In this document: positions 18,301 through 25,996 of the stretch, one piece after another
How positions within the stretch are numbered: the stretch's first letter is position 1
Layout: every line of letters begins with the position of its first letter
NCBI GenBank assembly: GCA_900112325.1
Contig: FOLJ01000005.1
Coordinates: 130,134 to 194,133 of the forward strand
Reading direction: 5' to 3'
Source of the DNA: Micromonospora sediminimaris
GTDB taxonomy: Bacteria; Actinomycetota; Actinomycetes; Mycobacteriales; Micromonosporaceae
Length of the DNA: 64,000 nucleotides
Made by a program: the position numbers and the translations under genes
The notes under the pieces: model-generated
What the model saw: the letters and a program-made list of their open reading frames with translations, nothing else
The model's database searches: none
Told to the model about the DNA's origin: nothing

Positions 18301-18836
18301 TCGCGAGGGACGTCGGGCCCGGCGACAAGCGGCTCGTCGCCTACCTGGAGTGGCCCCACGACACCGGACCAGACCTCGACGAACTGCGGGCGTACCTCCG
18401 GGAGTCGCTGCCCTCGTACATGATCCCGTCGGCCTGGGTCACCGTCGCGGCCCTGCCGCTGTCACCGAGCAAGAAGGTCGACCGGGCGGCGCTGCCAGAT
18501 CCGAAACCGTCCGAACTCGACGGTGCCCGCGGGTACGTGGCGCCACGGGACCCGGCGGAGGAGACCATCGCCGGGATCTGGTCGGAAATTCTCGGCGTCG
18601 ACCGGGTCGGCGTCGATGACGACTTCTTCGGACTCGGTGGGCACTCGTTGCTGGCCACCCGGGTCCTGGCCCGGCTGCGGGCGACCTTCGCCGTGGAGGT
18701 CCCGCTGCGCTGCCTGTTCGAGGCGACCACCGTGGCCGAGCTGGCGGTGGTGGTGACCGACCTGATCACGGCGGAACTCGACGAGTTGACCGACGCCCAG
18801 ATGAGCGAACTGCTTTCCCAGGATGGTGCCCTGTGA
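12372..18836 (+). CDS. Nonribosomal peptide synthetase, C-A-T-C-A-T
   Basis: A 2154-residue bimodular NRPS without a loading domain. C1 has HHIAFDG (His about 143). A1 (about 455-960) has FDASMW and NTYGPTE, my reading DAWQCATID-K. T1 has GGHSLLAIR (about 1018). C2 has HHIAFDN (about 1207), Asn replacing the usual Gly. A2 has FDVAMD and CTYGPTE (about 1510-2030), my reading DVDENSTVT-K, and reads NVSSDVV where most A domains have xxGGExx. T2 has GGHSLLATR (about 2087). No epimerase or methyltransferase domain is present. The first C domain must receive an acyl or aminoacyl group from a free carrier. A1 resembles polar, Gln/Glu-type codes; A2 is not assignable. The start overlaps sbnB and the stop overlaps the next NRPS. 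Confidence 0.95.
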   Translation: MTDILETDNQLRLSFEQEQLWFLDQVRSGTQEYLLHWGFRLRGPLDRAALTAAFTDIAARHEILRTRYSTVDGQPVQIIDEPAAADLRVVDLTGYPAAEQDRRVREIGEAAVTTPIDLRESAPWRLTLVQLSPTDAILMLVVHHIAFDGPSLGILARELGVLYAAHAASEKSPLAPLELQYADFADWQRSRWDANDATFVRHLDYWRERLTGLPSLELPTDRQRPAAWEPAGDVVAFAVPAPLAARISSVGRAARATPFMVFLAAYQLLISRYADQLDFGVGVSTSGRNRVELESVIGSLAQTVVLRTDLSGDPTFVELLGRVRETALDAFEHKDVPLQRLAAELSPDRGLARNPLFQVGFAVLNGQGEPLSLPGIEVDWVPTPVRSATFDMSLQMTEEPDGSWVARITYPTALFDRARIERMADNYVALLENLAAAPEKPLRDVPTVTTAQQQQLLGWHPAPRAATDALLPDLFRAQAEATPDAVAVICGDTELTYAELRSRADKLASFLRTRGVGAETAVGVALHRGTDLVVALLGSLTAGAVYVPLAPDLPDERLEFMIENAGVELVLTDTALRQRIPQQTPVVVLDEQWDDIARATPPPPVALDAANAAYVMYTSGSTGRPKGVVISHGGIRNRVLWAVDQFALTGTDRVLQKTTIGFDASMWEFLAPLVSGGSVVMAPQDAHRDTAVMVGALAAYRVTVVQLVPSVLRTVVEEPELAACDALRLVCSAGEPLPTELCERLLGVREVEVYNTYGPTESSIDVTAWRYARGETDGTVPIGAALPGVDLYVVDSAGRLVPIGVPGELCIGGVGLARGYAGRGDLTAERFTPNPFADRPGQRWYRTGDLARWRDDGVLEFVGRLDAQVKVRGVRVEPGEVEAALRAHPSVAAAVVTSYRSVTGDLELAGYVVPAAGTTVEVDELSGFLGTRLPAAMVPASIVPLAALPSLPNGKVDRSALPHPGSRPPGDDPEHAEPDDVPPGHVAPRTETERAVATLMGELTGAERVGVADDFFALGGHSLLAIRLAHRLRRRFGLELTVATLFEGRTVERVAAAIDAGTAPDSEPQIVPVSRDGALPTSFGQQRLWFLDQLEPGSAEYLIPLVYHLTGALDTATLRRAVEQVSARHEVLRTRYVGDSGVPLQLVDPPGPVPFDVVDLIGTADAAQRARTIVEAVSARPFDLTRERPLRVTVVHTAADEHLIAITLHHIAFDNWSLGIFLRELNEAYAAGRAGTPWSTQPLPVQYADFAAWQRDRQADGTIGNQIEHWRNRLAGLVPVELTPDRPRQPGRDLRGDMLIVDIPQTTGAAVRELGNQTGATMFMVLLAAFDVLLSRHTGRTDIAIGTPVAGRTRPETEDLVGFFVNNLVVRADVGGNPTFLDLVDRVRRSALEAFANQEVPFEHLVDALQPDRDLSRNPLFQIMFEVQHTGAGNAASTLAGCAATGLDSGLSVAKFDLTLSVMEQPDGRLECWFEYATALFDRSTIERLAGQYLRLLGGVTADPQARISELDLLSADERHTIVHQWADPDADRLDLLDPPGERHLSVPELFEQWAARTPDATAVVFGAERLGYAELNARVNELAHQLRAMGVGPEVVVGSCLQRGIAPVVVLLAVLKAGGVYAPFDPEHPPERLRYMLADAGAQLVVTTGTFADRFAGHDRPVLVVDDGDRASGRPTTDLATVTVPDNLAYIIYTSGSTGRPKGVMISHRAYAHHCRVVADQYGIRPGERVVQLSALTFDVAMDQIGATLVTGATIVVSDPVFWTPNELPAKLAQYGVTVMEITPAYYREMMESGVDRLTAMKTINVSSDVVTVDDAQRWAATGLPGRFLCTYGPTEATVTCMFNPVSGDLADERSTATLHIGRAAAGTQVYVLDAEMRPLPVGVPGELYLGGVRLARGYHDRPELTAERFVPDPFATEPGARLYRTGDLVRLRPDGAVDFLGRLDTQVKIRGFRIELAEIEAVLARHPAVSAAAVVARDVGPGDKRLVAYLEWPHDTGPDLDELRAYLRESLPSYMIPSAWVTVAALPLSPSKKVDRAALPDPKPSELDGARGYVAPRDPAEETIAGIWSEILGVDRVGVDDDFFGLGGHSLLATRVLARLRATFAVEVPLRCLFEATTVAELAVVVTDLITAELDELTDAQMSELLSQDGAL

Positions 18837-21800
18837 CTGAGACAATCGATCGAGCCGGTCTGCGCGCGGAACTGCTTCGGCGCAGGCTCGTAGGTGCCGC
18901 GACCGCCGCGCCGGACGAGGGGATCACCCGGGTCTCGCGGGAGACGCCGCCCGCGCTGTCGTTCGCGCAGCGCCGGCTGTGGATCCTCGACCAGGTCCGG
19001 CCGGGCGGTACGGAGTATCTGGCCAGTGCCGGCCTGCGCCTGTTCGGGCCGCTGGAGCCCGGCGCGCTGCGAGCGGCGCTGGACGCGATCGTGGCCCGGC
19101 ACGAGGTGCTGCGTACCCGCTACGTGGTGGTCGACGGTGAACCGGGCCAGGTGATCGACCCTCCGCAGCCGGCCACGCTGCACGAGGTGGACCTGCGTGG
19201 CCTCGACCCCGCCGCGCAGGACGAACGGATCGCCGGCTGGATGACCCACGACCGGGCACCCGTCGACCTGGCGACCGGCCCGGTGCTGACCGGAACCCTC
19301 GCGCGGCTGGCCGACGAGGAGCACGCGCTGGTGGTGACCCTGCACCACATCGCCTTCGACGGCTGGTCCGAGCAGGTGCTGTGGCGGGAACTCGACCGGT
19401 TGTACACCGCCGCGCTGACCGGCGGGCCGTCCCCGCTGGCGCCACTACCTGTGCAGTACGCGGACTTCGCCGCGTGGCAGCGCGATGCGATGTCCGGTGC
19501 CAAGCTGGACCGTCAGCTCGACTACTGGCGGCAGGCGCTGGCCGGCGCCACCGCGCTGGAACTGCCGCTCGACCGGCCCCGTCCACAGGTCCGGGACAGC
19601 GCCTGCGACCTGGTCCCGTTCGCGGTGTCCGCGTCGGACGCCCGAGCCCTGCACGAACTCGCCCGCCAGTCCGGCGCGACGCCGTTCATGGTGCTGATGG
19701 CCGTGTACGCGATCACGCTGGGCCGGTTCGGCCGGAGCAACGACATCACGATCGGCACCCCGGTGGCCTGTCGCGACCGGGCCGAGGTGCAGGACCTGAT
19801 CGGGCTGTTCCTCAACACGCTGGTGCTGCGCACCGACCTGTCCGGCGACCCGTCCTTCCGCGAGGTGCTCCGGCGGGTGAAGGAGATGGCGCTCGGCGCC
19901 TACGCCCACCAGGAACTCCCGTTCGAACGGCTGGTCGACGAGCTGGCCCCGGTGCGCGACGCCTCCCGTACCCCGCTGTTCTCGACCATGTTCCTCTGGG
20001 CCAACGGGGACTCCACGGCCCGCCGCGTCGGCGAACTGCGCGCCGAGGAACTGCCGGTCGGCGAGAGCGACGCCAAGTTCGACCTGACCCTGGTCGTCGT
20101 CGACCAGCCCGACGGCACCCTCACCGGCTTCCTGAACTACGCCACCGCGCTGTTCGACAGGGACACCGTCGAGCGGTTCGCGAGCCACTTCACCGCCCTC
20201 GTCGGCAGCATCGCGGCCACGCCGGACGCACCTGTCAGCCAGCTCGTCGAGTCTCCACCGGCGGAGCGGGAGCTGGTGCTGCGGACGTGGAACGAGACCG
20301 AGGTGGCGTACCCGACCGGCACCCTGCCGGAGCTGTTCGCGCAGCAGGTGGCCCGGACCCCGGACGCCGTCGCCCTTCGCTTCGAGGGCGAGGACGTCTC
20401 CTACGCCGAGCTGGACCGGCGGGTCGACCGACTGGCGCGGTACCTGGTCGACGCGGGTGTCGGGCCGGAGTCGATCGTCGGCGTGTGCCGCCGACGCGGT
20501 GTCGAGCTGGTGGTGGCCCTGCTGGCGATCCAGAGGGCCGGCGGCGCCTACCTGCCGCTGGACCCGGACCACCCGGCCGAGCGTCGGGACTACATGTGCG
20601 CCGACGCCGGTGTCACAATCGTGCTCACCGATGGCGAATCGGCCATCAGCGGCAACGGGCCGGCATCGGCGAGCCCGACCCCGGCGGGGCCGGACCACCC
20701 CGCGTACGTGATCTACACGTCCGGCTCGACCGGCCGGCCCAAGGGCGTCGTGGTCACCCACCGCGCGATCGTCAACCGGCTGCGCTGGATGCAGGACGCC
20801 TACCGGCTGGACGACTCCGACCGGGTGCTGCAGAAGACCCCGTACAGCTTCGACGTCTCGGTGTGGGAGTTCTTCTGGCCGCTGATCACCGGGGCGACGC
20901 TGGTGATCGCCCGCCCCGACGGCCACCGCGACCCGCACTACCTGGCCGACCTGATCGCCACCGAGCAGGTCACCACCCTGCACTTCGTACCGTCGATGCT
21001 GCGGGTGTTCCTGGCCGAGTCGTTCGGGCCGCTGCCGTCGGTGCGCCGGATGATCTGTAGCGGCGAGGCGCTCCCCGCCGACCTGGTCGCCGCCGTCCAC
21101 GAGCGGATCGGCTGCGAGCTGCACAACCTCTACGGGCCGACCGAGGCGGCCGTCGACGTCACCGCGGTGCGGTGCCTGCCCGGGACGCCGGTCACCATCG
21201 GACGGCCGATCGCCAACACGCGTACCTACATTGTCGACGAGAACCTGCGACCGGTCCCCATCGGAGTGCCGGGTGAGCTGCTGCTGGGCGGCGTGCAGTT
21301 GGCCCGCGGCTACCTCAGCCGCCCGGAGCTCACGGCACAGCGGTTCGTTCCCGACCCGTTCGCGGCGTCCGGTGGCGGGGGAGGACGGCTGTACCGCACC
21401 GGCGACCTCGCGCGTTACCTGCCGGACGGCCGGATCGACTACCTCGGCCGGCTCGACGACCAGGTGAAGATCCGTGGGCACCGGGTCGAACTCGGCGAGA
21501 TCGAGGCGGTGGCGGCGGAGCACCCGGCAGTGTCCGCGGTCGCCGTGGCGGTGCACGACGGCCAGCTCGTCGGCTACCTCGTCGCCCGGGACACCGACGC
21601 CGGCGTCGAGGTGAGCGACGTGGCGTCGTTCCTGCGCGGTCGACTGCCCGAGGCGATGATCCCGAGCCACTGGCAGCTGCTGCCCGCGCTTCCCCTGACC
21701 ACCAGCGGAAAGACGGATCGGCGCGCGCTGCCGGCCCCGACACCTGGCCGCGCCTGGGCGGCCGGAGCGTACGTCGCCCCCCGCACCGAAGCCGAAGGCG

Positions 21801-24800
21801 TCGTCACCGAGGCGCTCGCGGCGGCGCTGGGCATCGATCGGATCGGTGTGCACGACCGGTTCTTCGACGTCGGGGGTGACTCGATCCGGGCCATCCGCGC
21901 GATCGGCACCCTGCGTCGGGGCGGGCTGAACCTGTCGGTGCAGGACATCTTCACCCACCAGACCGCGGCGCAGCTGGCCACGCTCGCCGACCGGCCGGCG
22001 ACCGGTGCGGACGAGGCGCCGGTCGGCCGGTTCGAGCAACTCGACCCGGCCGACCGTGACCGGCTCCCCGACGGCCTGGTGGACGCCTACCCGATGGGTC
22101 AGGTGCAGGCCGGCATGGTGTACGAGATGCTGGTCAACGGCTCGCACCCGGCGTACCAGAACGTCACCAGCTTCGACATCGCCGACGACGGCCCGTTCTC
22201 GCTGGCCGCGTTGCAGCAGGCCGCGCAATGGCTGGTCGACCGGCACGAGATCCTGCGCACCACGTTCCACCCGTCCGGCTACACCGAGCCGATGCAACTC
22301 GTCCACGCTGAGGCGCGGGTCGAGGTGGGCTTCGACGATCTACGCGAGCTTGCGGAAGCTGAGCAGCAGGACATCCTGGAGCGGTACCGGGAGACGATGA
22401 AGCTGGCGATGCTGCCCATCGATCACGCCCCGCAACTGCGCTGGCACGTGCACCGCACCGGGGAGCGGACGTGGGTGCTGACCCACACCGAGTGCCACGC
22501 CATCCTGGACGGTTGGAGCCACCACTCCCTCATCGCCGAGCTGCGGGACACCTACCGGGCGATCCGGGACGCGGACCCCGATGCGCTGAAGCCTCCGCCT
22601 CCCGGGCGGTACGCCGACTTCGTCAGGTTGGAACGGCGATCGCTGTCGGCCGGGCCGGACGAGCAGTTCTGGCGGAGCCGGGTCGACGAGTACGACCGGA
22701 TCGCGTTGCCGGCGGACACCGCCCCCGCCGGCCACGGCGCGGTGCCGGAGCTGCGGATGTCCTGGCGGCATCTCGAGCCGGGGCTGCGTGAGCTGGCCGC
22801 GCGGACGCAGACCTCGCTCAAGGCCGTGCTGCACACCGCGCACCTCGCGATGATCGGCGCCATCACCGGCCAGCGGCGGTTCTTCAGTGGTCTGGTCGTC
22901 AACGGCCGGCCCGAACTGCTGCGCGGCGACGAGGTGATGGGGATGTACCTCAACACCGTGCCGTTCGCGGTGGATCTGCGTACGCCCCGTTGGCGCGACC
23001 TCGTGCGCGCCGTGTTCGCCGAGGAGCTTGCCGTCTGGCCGCACCGGCGCTACCCGATCCCCGCGATGCAGCGTGCCTGGGGCGCCGGTACGCCGCTTAT
23101 CAGCAGCATCTTCTCCTACCTCGACTTCCACGTGCTCGACGCGCAGGAGGACGTGTTCGGCGCGGTCGTCGACGACAGCCCCAACGAGTTCACCCTGGTC
23201 ACGTTGACCTTCCCGGGCGAGCTGCGACTGGAGTGCCGGGCCGGCTGGGCGACCCAGGAGCGGCTGACCGCCCTGGGCGAGACCTTCCTCGAACTGCTCA
23301 CCGCGATGATCGCCGACGGCGGCGCGAACCCGGTCGACCTCAGCTCGACCCCGGCGCACCGGTTCACCGAGCCGCAGCAGGACTGGCCCGCCCTGCCCGA
23401 GGCGTGCGTCACCGACCTGTTCACGGCCCAGGCGCAGGCCCGGCCGGACGCCGTCGCACTCGAGTGCGGCGATTCGCGCCTGACCTACGGCGAACTCGAC
23501 GCCCGGGCCAACCAGCTGGCGTGGGCGCTTCGTGAGCACGGTGTGGGCCTGGAAACGCCCGTCGCCGTCTGCATGGACCGCGGGATCGACACGGTGGTCG
23601 CGCTGCTCGGCATCCTCAAGGCCGGCGGCTGCTACCTGCCGCTCGACCCCAAGTACCCGGACGGCCGCATCGAGTACCTCCTCGACGATTCCGGCGCCCA
23701 GGTGCTGGTGAGCGGGCCGGCCCACGCCCACCGTTTCGTGGCGCGTGCCGGACTGACCACGCTGAACCTGGACTCCGACTGGTGGTCGGACGGCAGCCGG
23801 CCGACCACCGCGCCACAGGTGGCCCTGTCACCGGAGAACCTCGCCTACATCACGTACACGTCGGGGTCCACCGGACGTCCGAAGGGCGTGCTGGTCCCGC
23901 ACCGCGGCGTCGTACGGCTGGTGCACGGCCAGGAGTACGCGCGACTGGACGCCGAGCAGGTCATGCTCCAGATCTGCACGCTCGCCTTCGACGCGTCGAC
24001 GTTCGAGGTCTGGGGTGCGCTGTGCAACGGGGCCCGGCTGGTCGTCTCCCCGGAAATGCCGACCGCCGACGGGCTCGACGAACTCCTGCGCCGACACGGG
24101 GTGACCGTGCTGTGCCTGCCCACCGGCCTCTTCAACACCATGATGGACGTTCGGCCGCAGGCGTTGGCCGGGGTACGGGAAGTGGTGGTCGGTGGCGAGG
24201 TGCTGCCGCCGCTGCAGGTGCGTAAGGCGATGGAACACGGCGTGCTGGTCAGCAACGGGTACGGCCCGACCGAGACCACCACCTTCGCCACCGTCCACCC
24301 ACGGATCCCCCTGCCGGCGCTCACCGACGTCATCCCGATCGGGAAGCCGATCCATCACACCTACGTGCACGTCGTCGACGAGAACCTCGACCCGGTCCCG
24401 TTCGGCGTGCCGGGTGAGCTGCTGCTGGGTGGTCCGGGCGTCGCGCGCGGATACCAGAGCCGTCCGGACCTGACCGCCGAACGCTTCGTACCGGACCCGT
24501 CCGGGCACGCGCCGGGGAACCGGCTCTACCGCACCGGGGACCTGGTCCGCCAGGATCCGGACGGCACGATCCACTTCATCGGGCGGCGCGACCACCAGGT
24601 GAAGATTCGTGGGCACCGCGTCGAGTTGGGCGAGGTGGAGGCCGCGATCGCCGAGCTGCCCACGGTGCGGGCCGCCGCGGCGGCGGCGTACCAGGGCGTG
24701 GACGGGGTCAAGCAGCTAGTCGGGTACGTGGTGCTCGACGAGGACGGCCCGGCCGACCCCGCCCGGCTCGGTGACGTGATGCGCAGCCGGGTGCCCGGTT

Positions 24801-25996
24801 TCCTGGTCCCGACGGCCTGGGTCCGCCTGGACCGGCTCCCGCTGAACAACAACGGAAAGCTCGACCGGGCCGCGCTGCCCCGGCCGGCGGCGACGACCTC
24901 GGTACGGGAATACAGCGCACCACGTACGCCCACGGAAGTGGCGGTCGCCGAGGTCTGGACCGAGGTCTTCCGCCTGCCCCGGGTCGGCCGTGACGACGAC
25001 TTCTTCGACCTCGGCGGGCACTCGCTGTTGACCTTGCGGGCGATCGCGATGCTGCGGGACCGGCACGACATCGAGACGACCGTGCGAACCTTCGTCGAGC
25101 ACCGCACGCTCGCGGCGCTCGCCGCGTCGATCGACGGCGAGCGGCAGCCGGCCACGGCGCTGCTCTGGCTGCGCCGGACCGGCGACCAACCGCCACTGGT
25201 GTGTGTGCACCCCGGCGGCGGCAGCGCGCACTGGTACCGGCGGCTGGCCGAGCACCTTGATCCGAATCTGCCGGTGGTCGCCTTCGAGTGGCCGGGCCCT
25301 GACCCGTCGACCGGCTCGGTGCCGTCCACCGAGGAGATGGCGACCCGCTACCTCGCGGAGTTGCGGGAGGCGGTCCCGCAGGGGCCGTACCGGATCTTCA
25401 GCTGGTGTGGCGGCAGCGGGGTGAGCACCGAGATGGCCAGCCGGCTGATGGCCGAAGGCGAGGAGGTCACCTTCATCCTGCTCGACCCGGGGCAGGACGC
25501 GTGGCAGAAGGAGCACCTCTGGTCGGAGTACGCGCTGATCAAACAGTGTGTGACGAACCTGGAACGGCTCGACGCGGCACCGCCGGACGAGGACACCTCG
25601 GTGCTCCGGCAGGAGACGCTGGCGCTGCTCGAACACATCGTGGACGACATCGTCGGCAACGACGGGATCACGCTCCCCGAACGCGGCGCGGGAACGATGT
25701 GGCTGCCCGCCGCGCGGATGTGGGAGGAGGTGATGGAGATGGTGCTGTCCTACCGGGACCGCCCGTACGCCGGTCACCTGGACCTGATCGTCAGTGACGA
25801 GCTGGCGCAGGGTGAGCACGAGGTCGTCAGCTCCGGCCAGAGTTACGGCGACTACCTCCAACGGTGGCGCGAGCGGACCGCCGGGCTGGGGGTGCACCGG
25901 GCGAAGGGTGAGCACTTCTCGGTCATGAAGGAATACGTGGCGGACCTCGCCGGCATCCTGACGGGGCTGATCGACAAGCCGGCCGGGCGACGGTGA
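18833..25996 (+). CDS. Nonribosomal peptide synthetase, C-A(Ser)-T-C-A-T-TE
   Basis: A 2387-residue terminal NRPS starting at a GTG overlapping the upstream stop. C3 has HHIAFDGWS (about 170). A3 reads D-V-W-H-I-S-L-V-D-K, the standard serine code. T3 has GGDSIRAIR (about 1013). C4 is divergent: its active-site motif is CHAILDGWS (about 1220), the first His replaced by Cys, as in non-canonical domains that modify the upstream residue. A4 (about 1410-1930) reads D-A-F-C-V-G-G-T-F-K, a valine-type code with Cys for the usual Trp, suggesting a larger branched aliphatic substrate. T4 has GGHSLLTLR. The thioesterase (about 2110-2380) has SWCGGSG, so its nucleophile would be Cys2192, with His in GEHFSV. 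Order implies ...-Ser-X-release. Confidence 0.95.
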   Translation: MTETIDRAGLRAELLRRRLVGAATAAPDEGITRVSRETPPALSFAQRRLWILDQVRPGGTEYLASAGLRLFGPLEPGALRAALDAIVARHEVLRTRYVVVDGEPGQVIDPPQPATLHEVDLRGLDPAAQDERIAGWMTHDRAPVDLATGPVLTGTLARLADEEHALVVTLHHIAFDGWSEQVLWRELDRLYTAALTGGPSPLAPLPVQYADFAAWQRDAMSGAKLDRQLDYWRQALAGATALELPLDRPRPQVRDSACDLVPFAVSASDARALHELARQSGATPFMVLMAVYAITLGRFGRSNDITIGTPVACRDRAEVQDLIGLFLNTLVLRTDLSGDPSFREVLRRVKEMALGAYAHQELPFERLVDELAPVRDASRTPLFSTMFLWANGDSTARRVGELRAEELPVGESDAKFDLTLVVVDQPDGTLTGFLNYATALFDRDTVERFASHFTALVGSIAATPDAPVSQLVESPPAERELVLRTWNETEVAYPTGTLPELFAQQVARTPDAVALRFEGEDVSYAELDRRVDRLARYLVDAGVGPESIVGVCRRRGVELVVALLAIQRAGGAYLPLDPDHPAERRDYMCADAGVTIVLTDGESAISGNGPASASPTPAGPDHPAYVIYTSGSTGRPKGVVVTHRAIVNRLRWMQDAYRLDDSDRVLQKTPYSFDVSVWEFFWPLITGATLVIARPDGHRDPHYLADLIATEQVTTLHFVPSMLRVFLAESFGPLPSVRRMICSGEALPADLVAAVHERIGCELHNLYGPTEAAVDVTAVRCLPGTPVTIGRPIANTRTYIVDENLRPVPIGVPGELLLGGVQLARGYLSRPELTAQRFVPDPFAASGGGGGRLYRTGDLARYLPDGRIDYLGRLDDQVKIRGHRVELGEIEAVAAEHPAVSAVAVAVHDGQLVGYLVARDTDAGVEVSDVASFLRGRLPEAMIPSHWQLLPALPLTTSGKTDRRALPAPTPGRAWAAGAYVAPRTEAEGVVTEALAAALGIDRIGVHDRFFDVGGDSIRAIRAIGTLRRGGLNLSVQDIFTHQTAAQLATLADRPATGADEAPVGRFEQLDPADRDRLPDGLVDAYPMGQVQAGMVYEMLVNGSHPAYQNVTSFDIADDGPFSLAALQQAAQWLVDRHEILRTTFHPSGYTEPMQLVHAEARVEVGFDDLRELAEAEQQDILERYRETMKLAMLPIDHAPQLRWHVHRTGERTWVLTHTECHAILDGWSHHSLIAELRDTYRAIRDADPDALKPPPPGRYADFVRLERRSLSAGPDEQFWRSRVDEYDRIALPADTAPAGHGAVPELRMSWRHLEPGLRELAARTQTSLKAVLHTAHLAMIGAITGQRRFFSGLVVNGRPELLRGDEVMGMYLNTVPFAVDLRTPRWRDLVRAVFAEELAVWPHRRYPIPAMQRAWGAGTPLISSIFSYLDFHVLDAQEDVFGAVVDDSPNEFTLVTLTFPGELRLECRAGWATQERLTALGETFLELLTAMIADGGANPVDLSSTPAHRFTEPQQDWPALPEACVTDLFTAQAQARPDAVALECGDSRLTYGELDARANQLAWALREHGVGLETPVAVCMDRGIDTVVALLGILKAGGCYLPLDPKYPDGRIEYLLDDSGAQVLVSGPAHAHRFVARAGLTTLNLDSDWWSDGSRPTTAPQVALSPENLAYITYTSGSTGRPKGVLVPHRGVVRLVHGQEYARLDAEQVMLQICTLAFDASTFEVWGALCNGARLVVSPEMPTADGLDELLRRHGVTVLCLPTGLFNTMMDVRPQALAGVREVVVGGEVLPPLQVRKAMEHGVLVSNGYGPTETTTFATVHPRIPLPALTDVIPIGKPIHHTYVHVVDENLDPVPFGVPGELLLGGPGVARGYQSRPDLTAERFVPDPSGHAPGNRLYRTGDLVRQDPDGTIHFIGRRDHQVKIRGHRVELGEVEAAIAELPTVRAAAAAAYQGVDGVKQLVGYVVLDEDGPADPARLGDVMRSRVPGFLVPTAWVRLDRLPLNNNGKLDRAALPRPAATTSVREYSAPRTPTEVAVAEVWTEVFRLPRVGRDDDFFDLGGHSLLTLRAIAMLRDRHDIETTVRTFVEHRTLAALAASIDGERQPATALLWLRRTGDQPPLVCVHPGGGSAHWYRRLAEHLDPNLPVVAFEWPGPDPSTGSVPSTEEMATRYLAELREAVPQGPYRIFSWCGGSGVSTEMASRLMAEGEEVTFILLDPGQDAWQKEHLWSEYALIKQCVTNLERLDAAPPDEDTSVLRQETLALLEHIVDDIVGNDGITLPERGAGTMWLPAARMWEEVMEMVLSYRDRPYAGHLDLIVSDELAQGEHEVVSSGQSYGDYLQRWRERTAGLGVHRAKGEHFSVMKEYVADLAGILTGLIDKPAGRR

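Noticed and set aside
19445..22306. A 953-codon open frame opposite the second NRPS
   Set aside because: Same antisense-shadow composition; the sense strand encodes intact C, A and T domains.
18833..25996. Sulfazecin-type monobactam assembly
   Set aside because: Dap genes and a Cys thioesterase fit, but there is no sulfotransferase or PAPS gene, and the last A domain has a valine-like code. Strained-ring release is kept only as a hypothesis.
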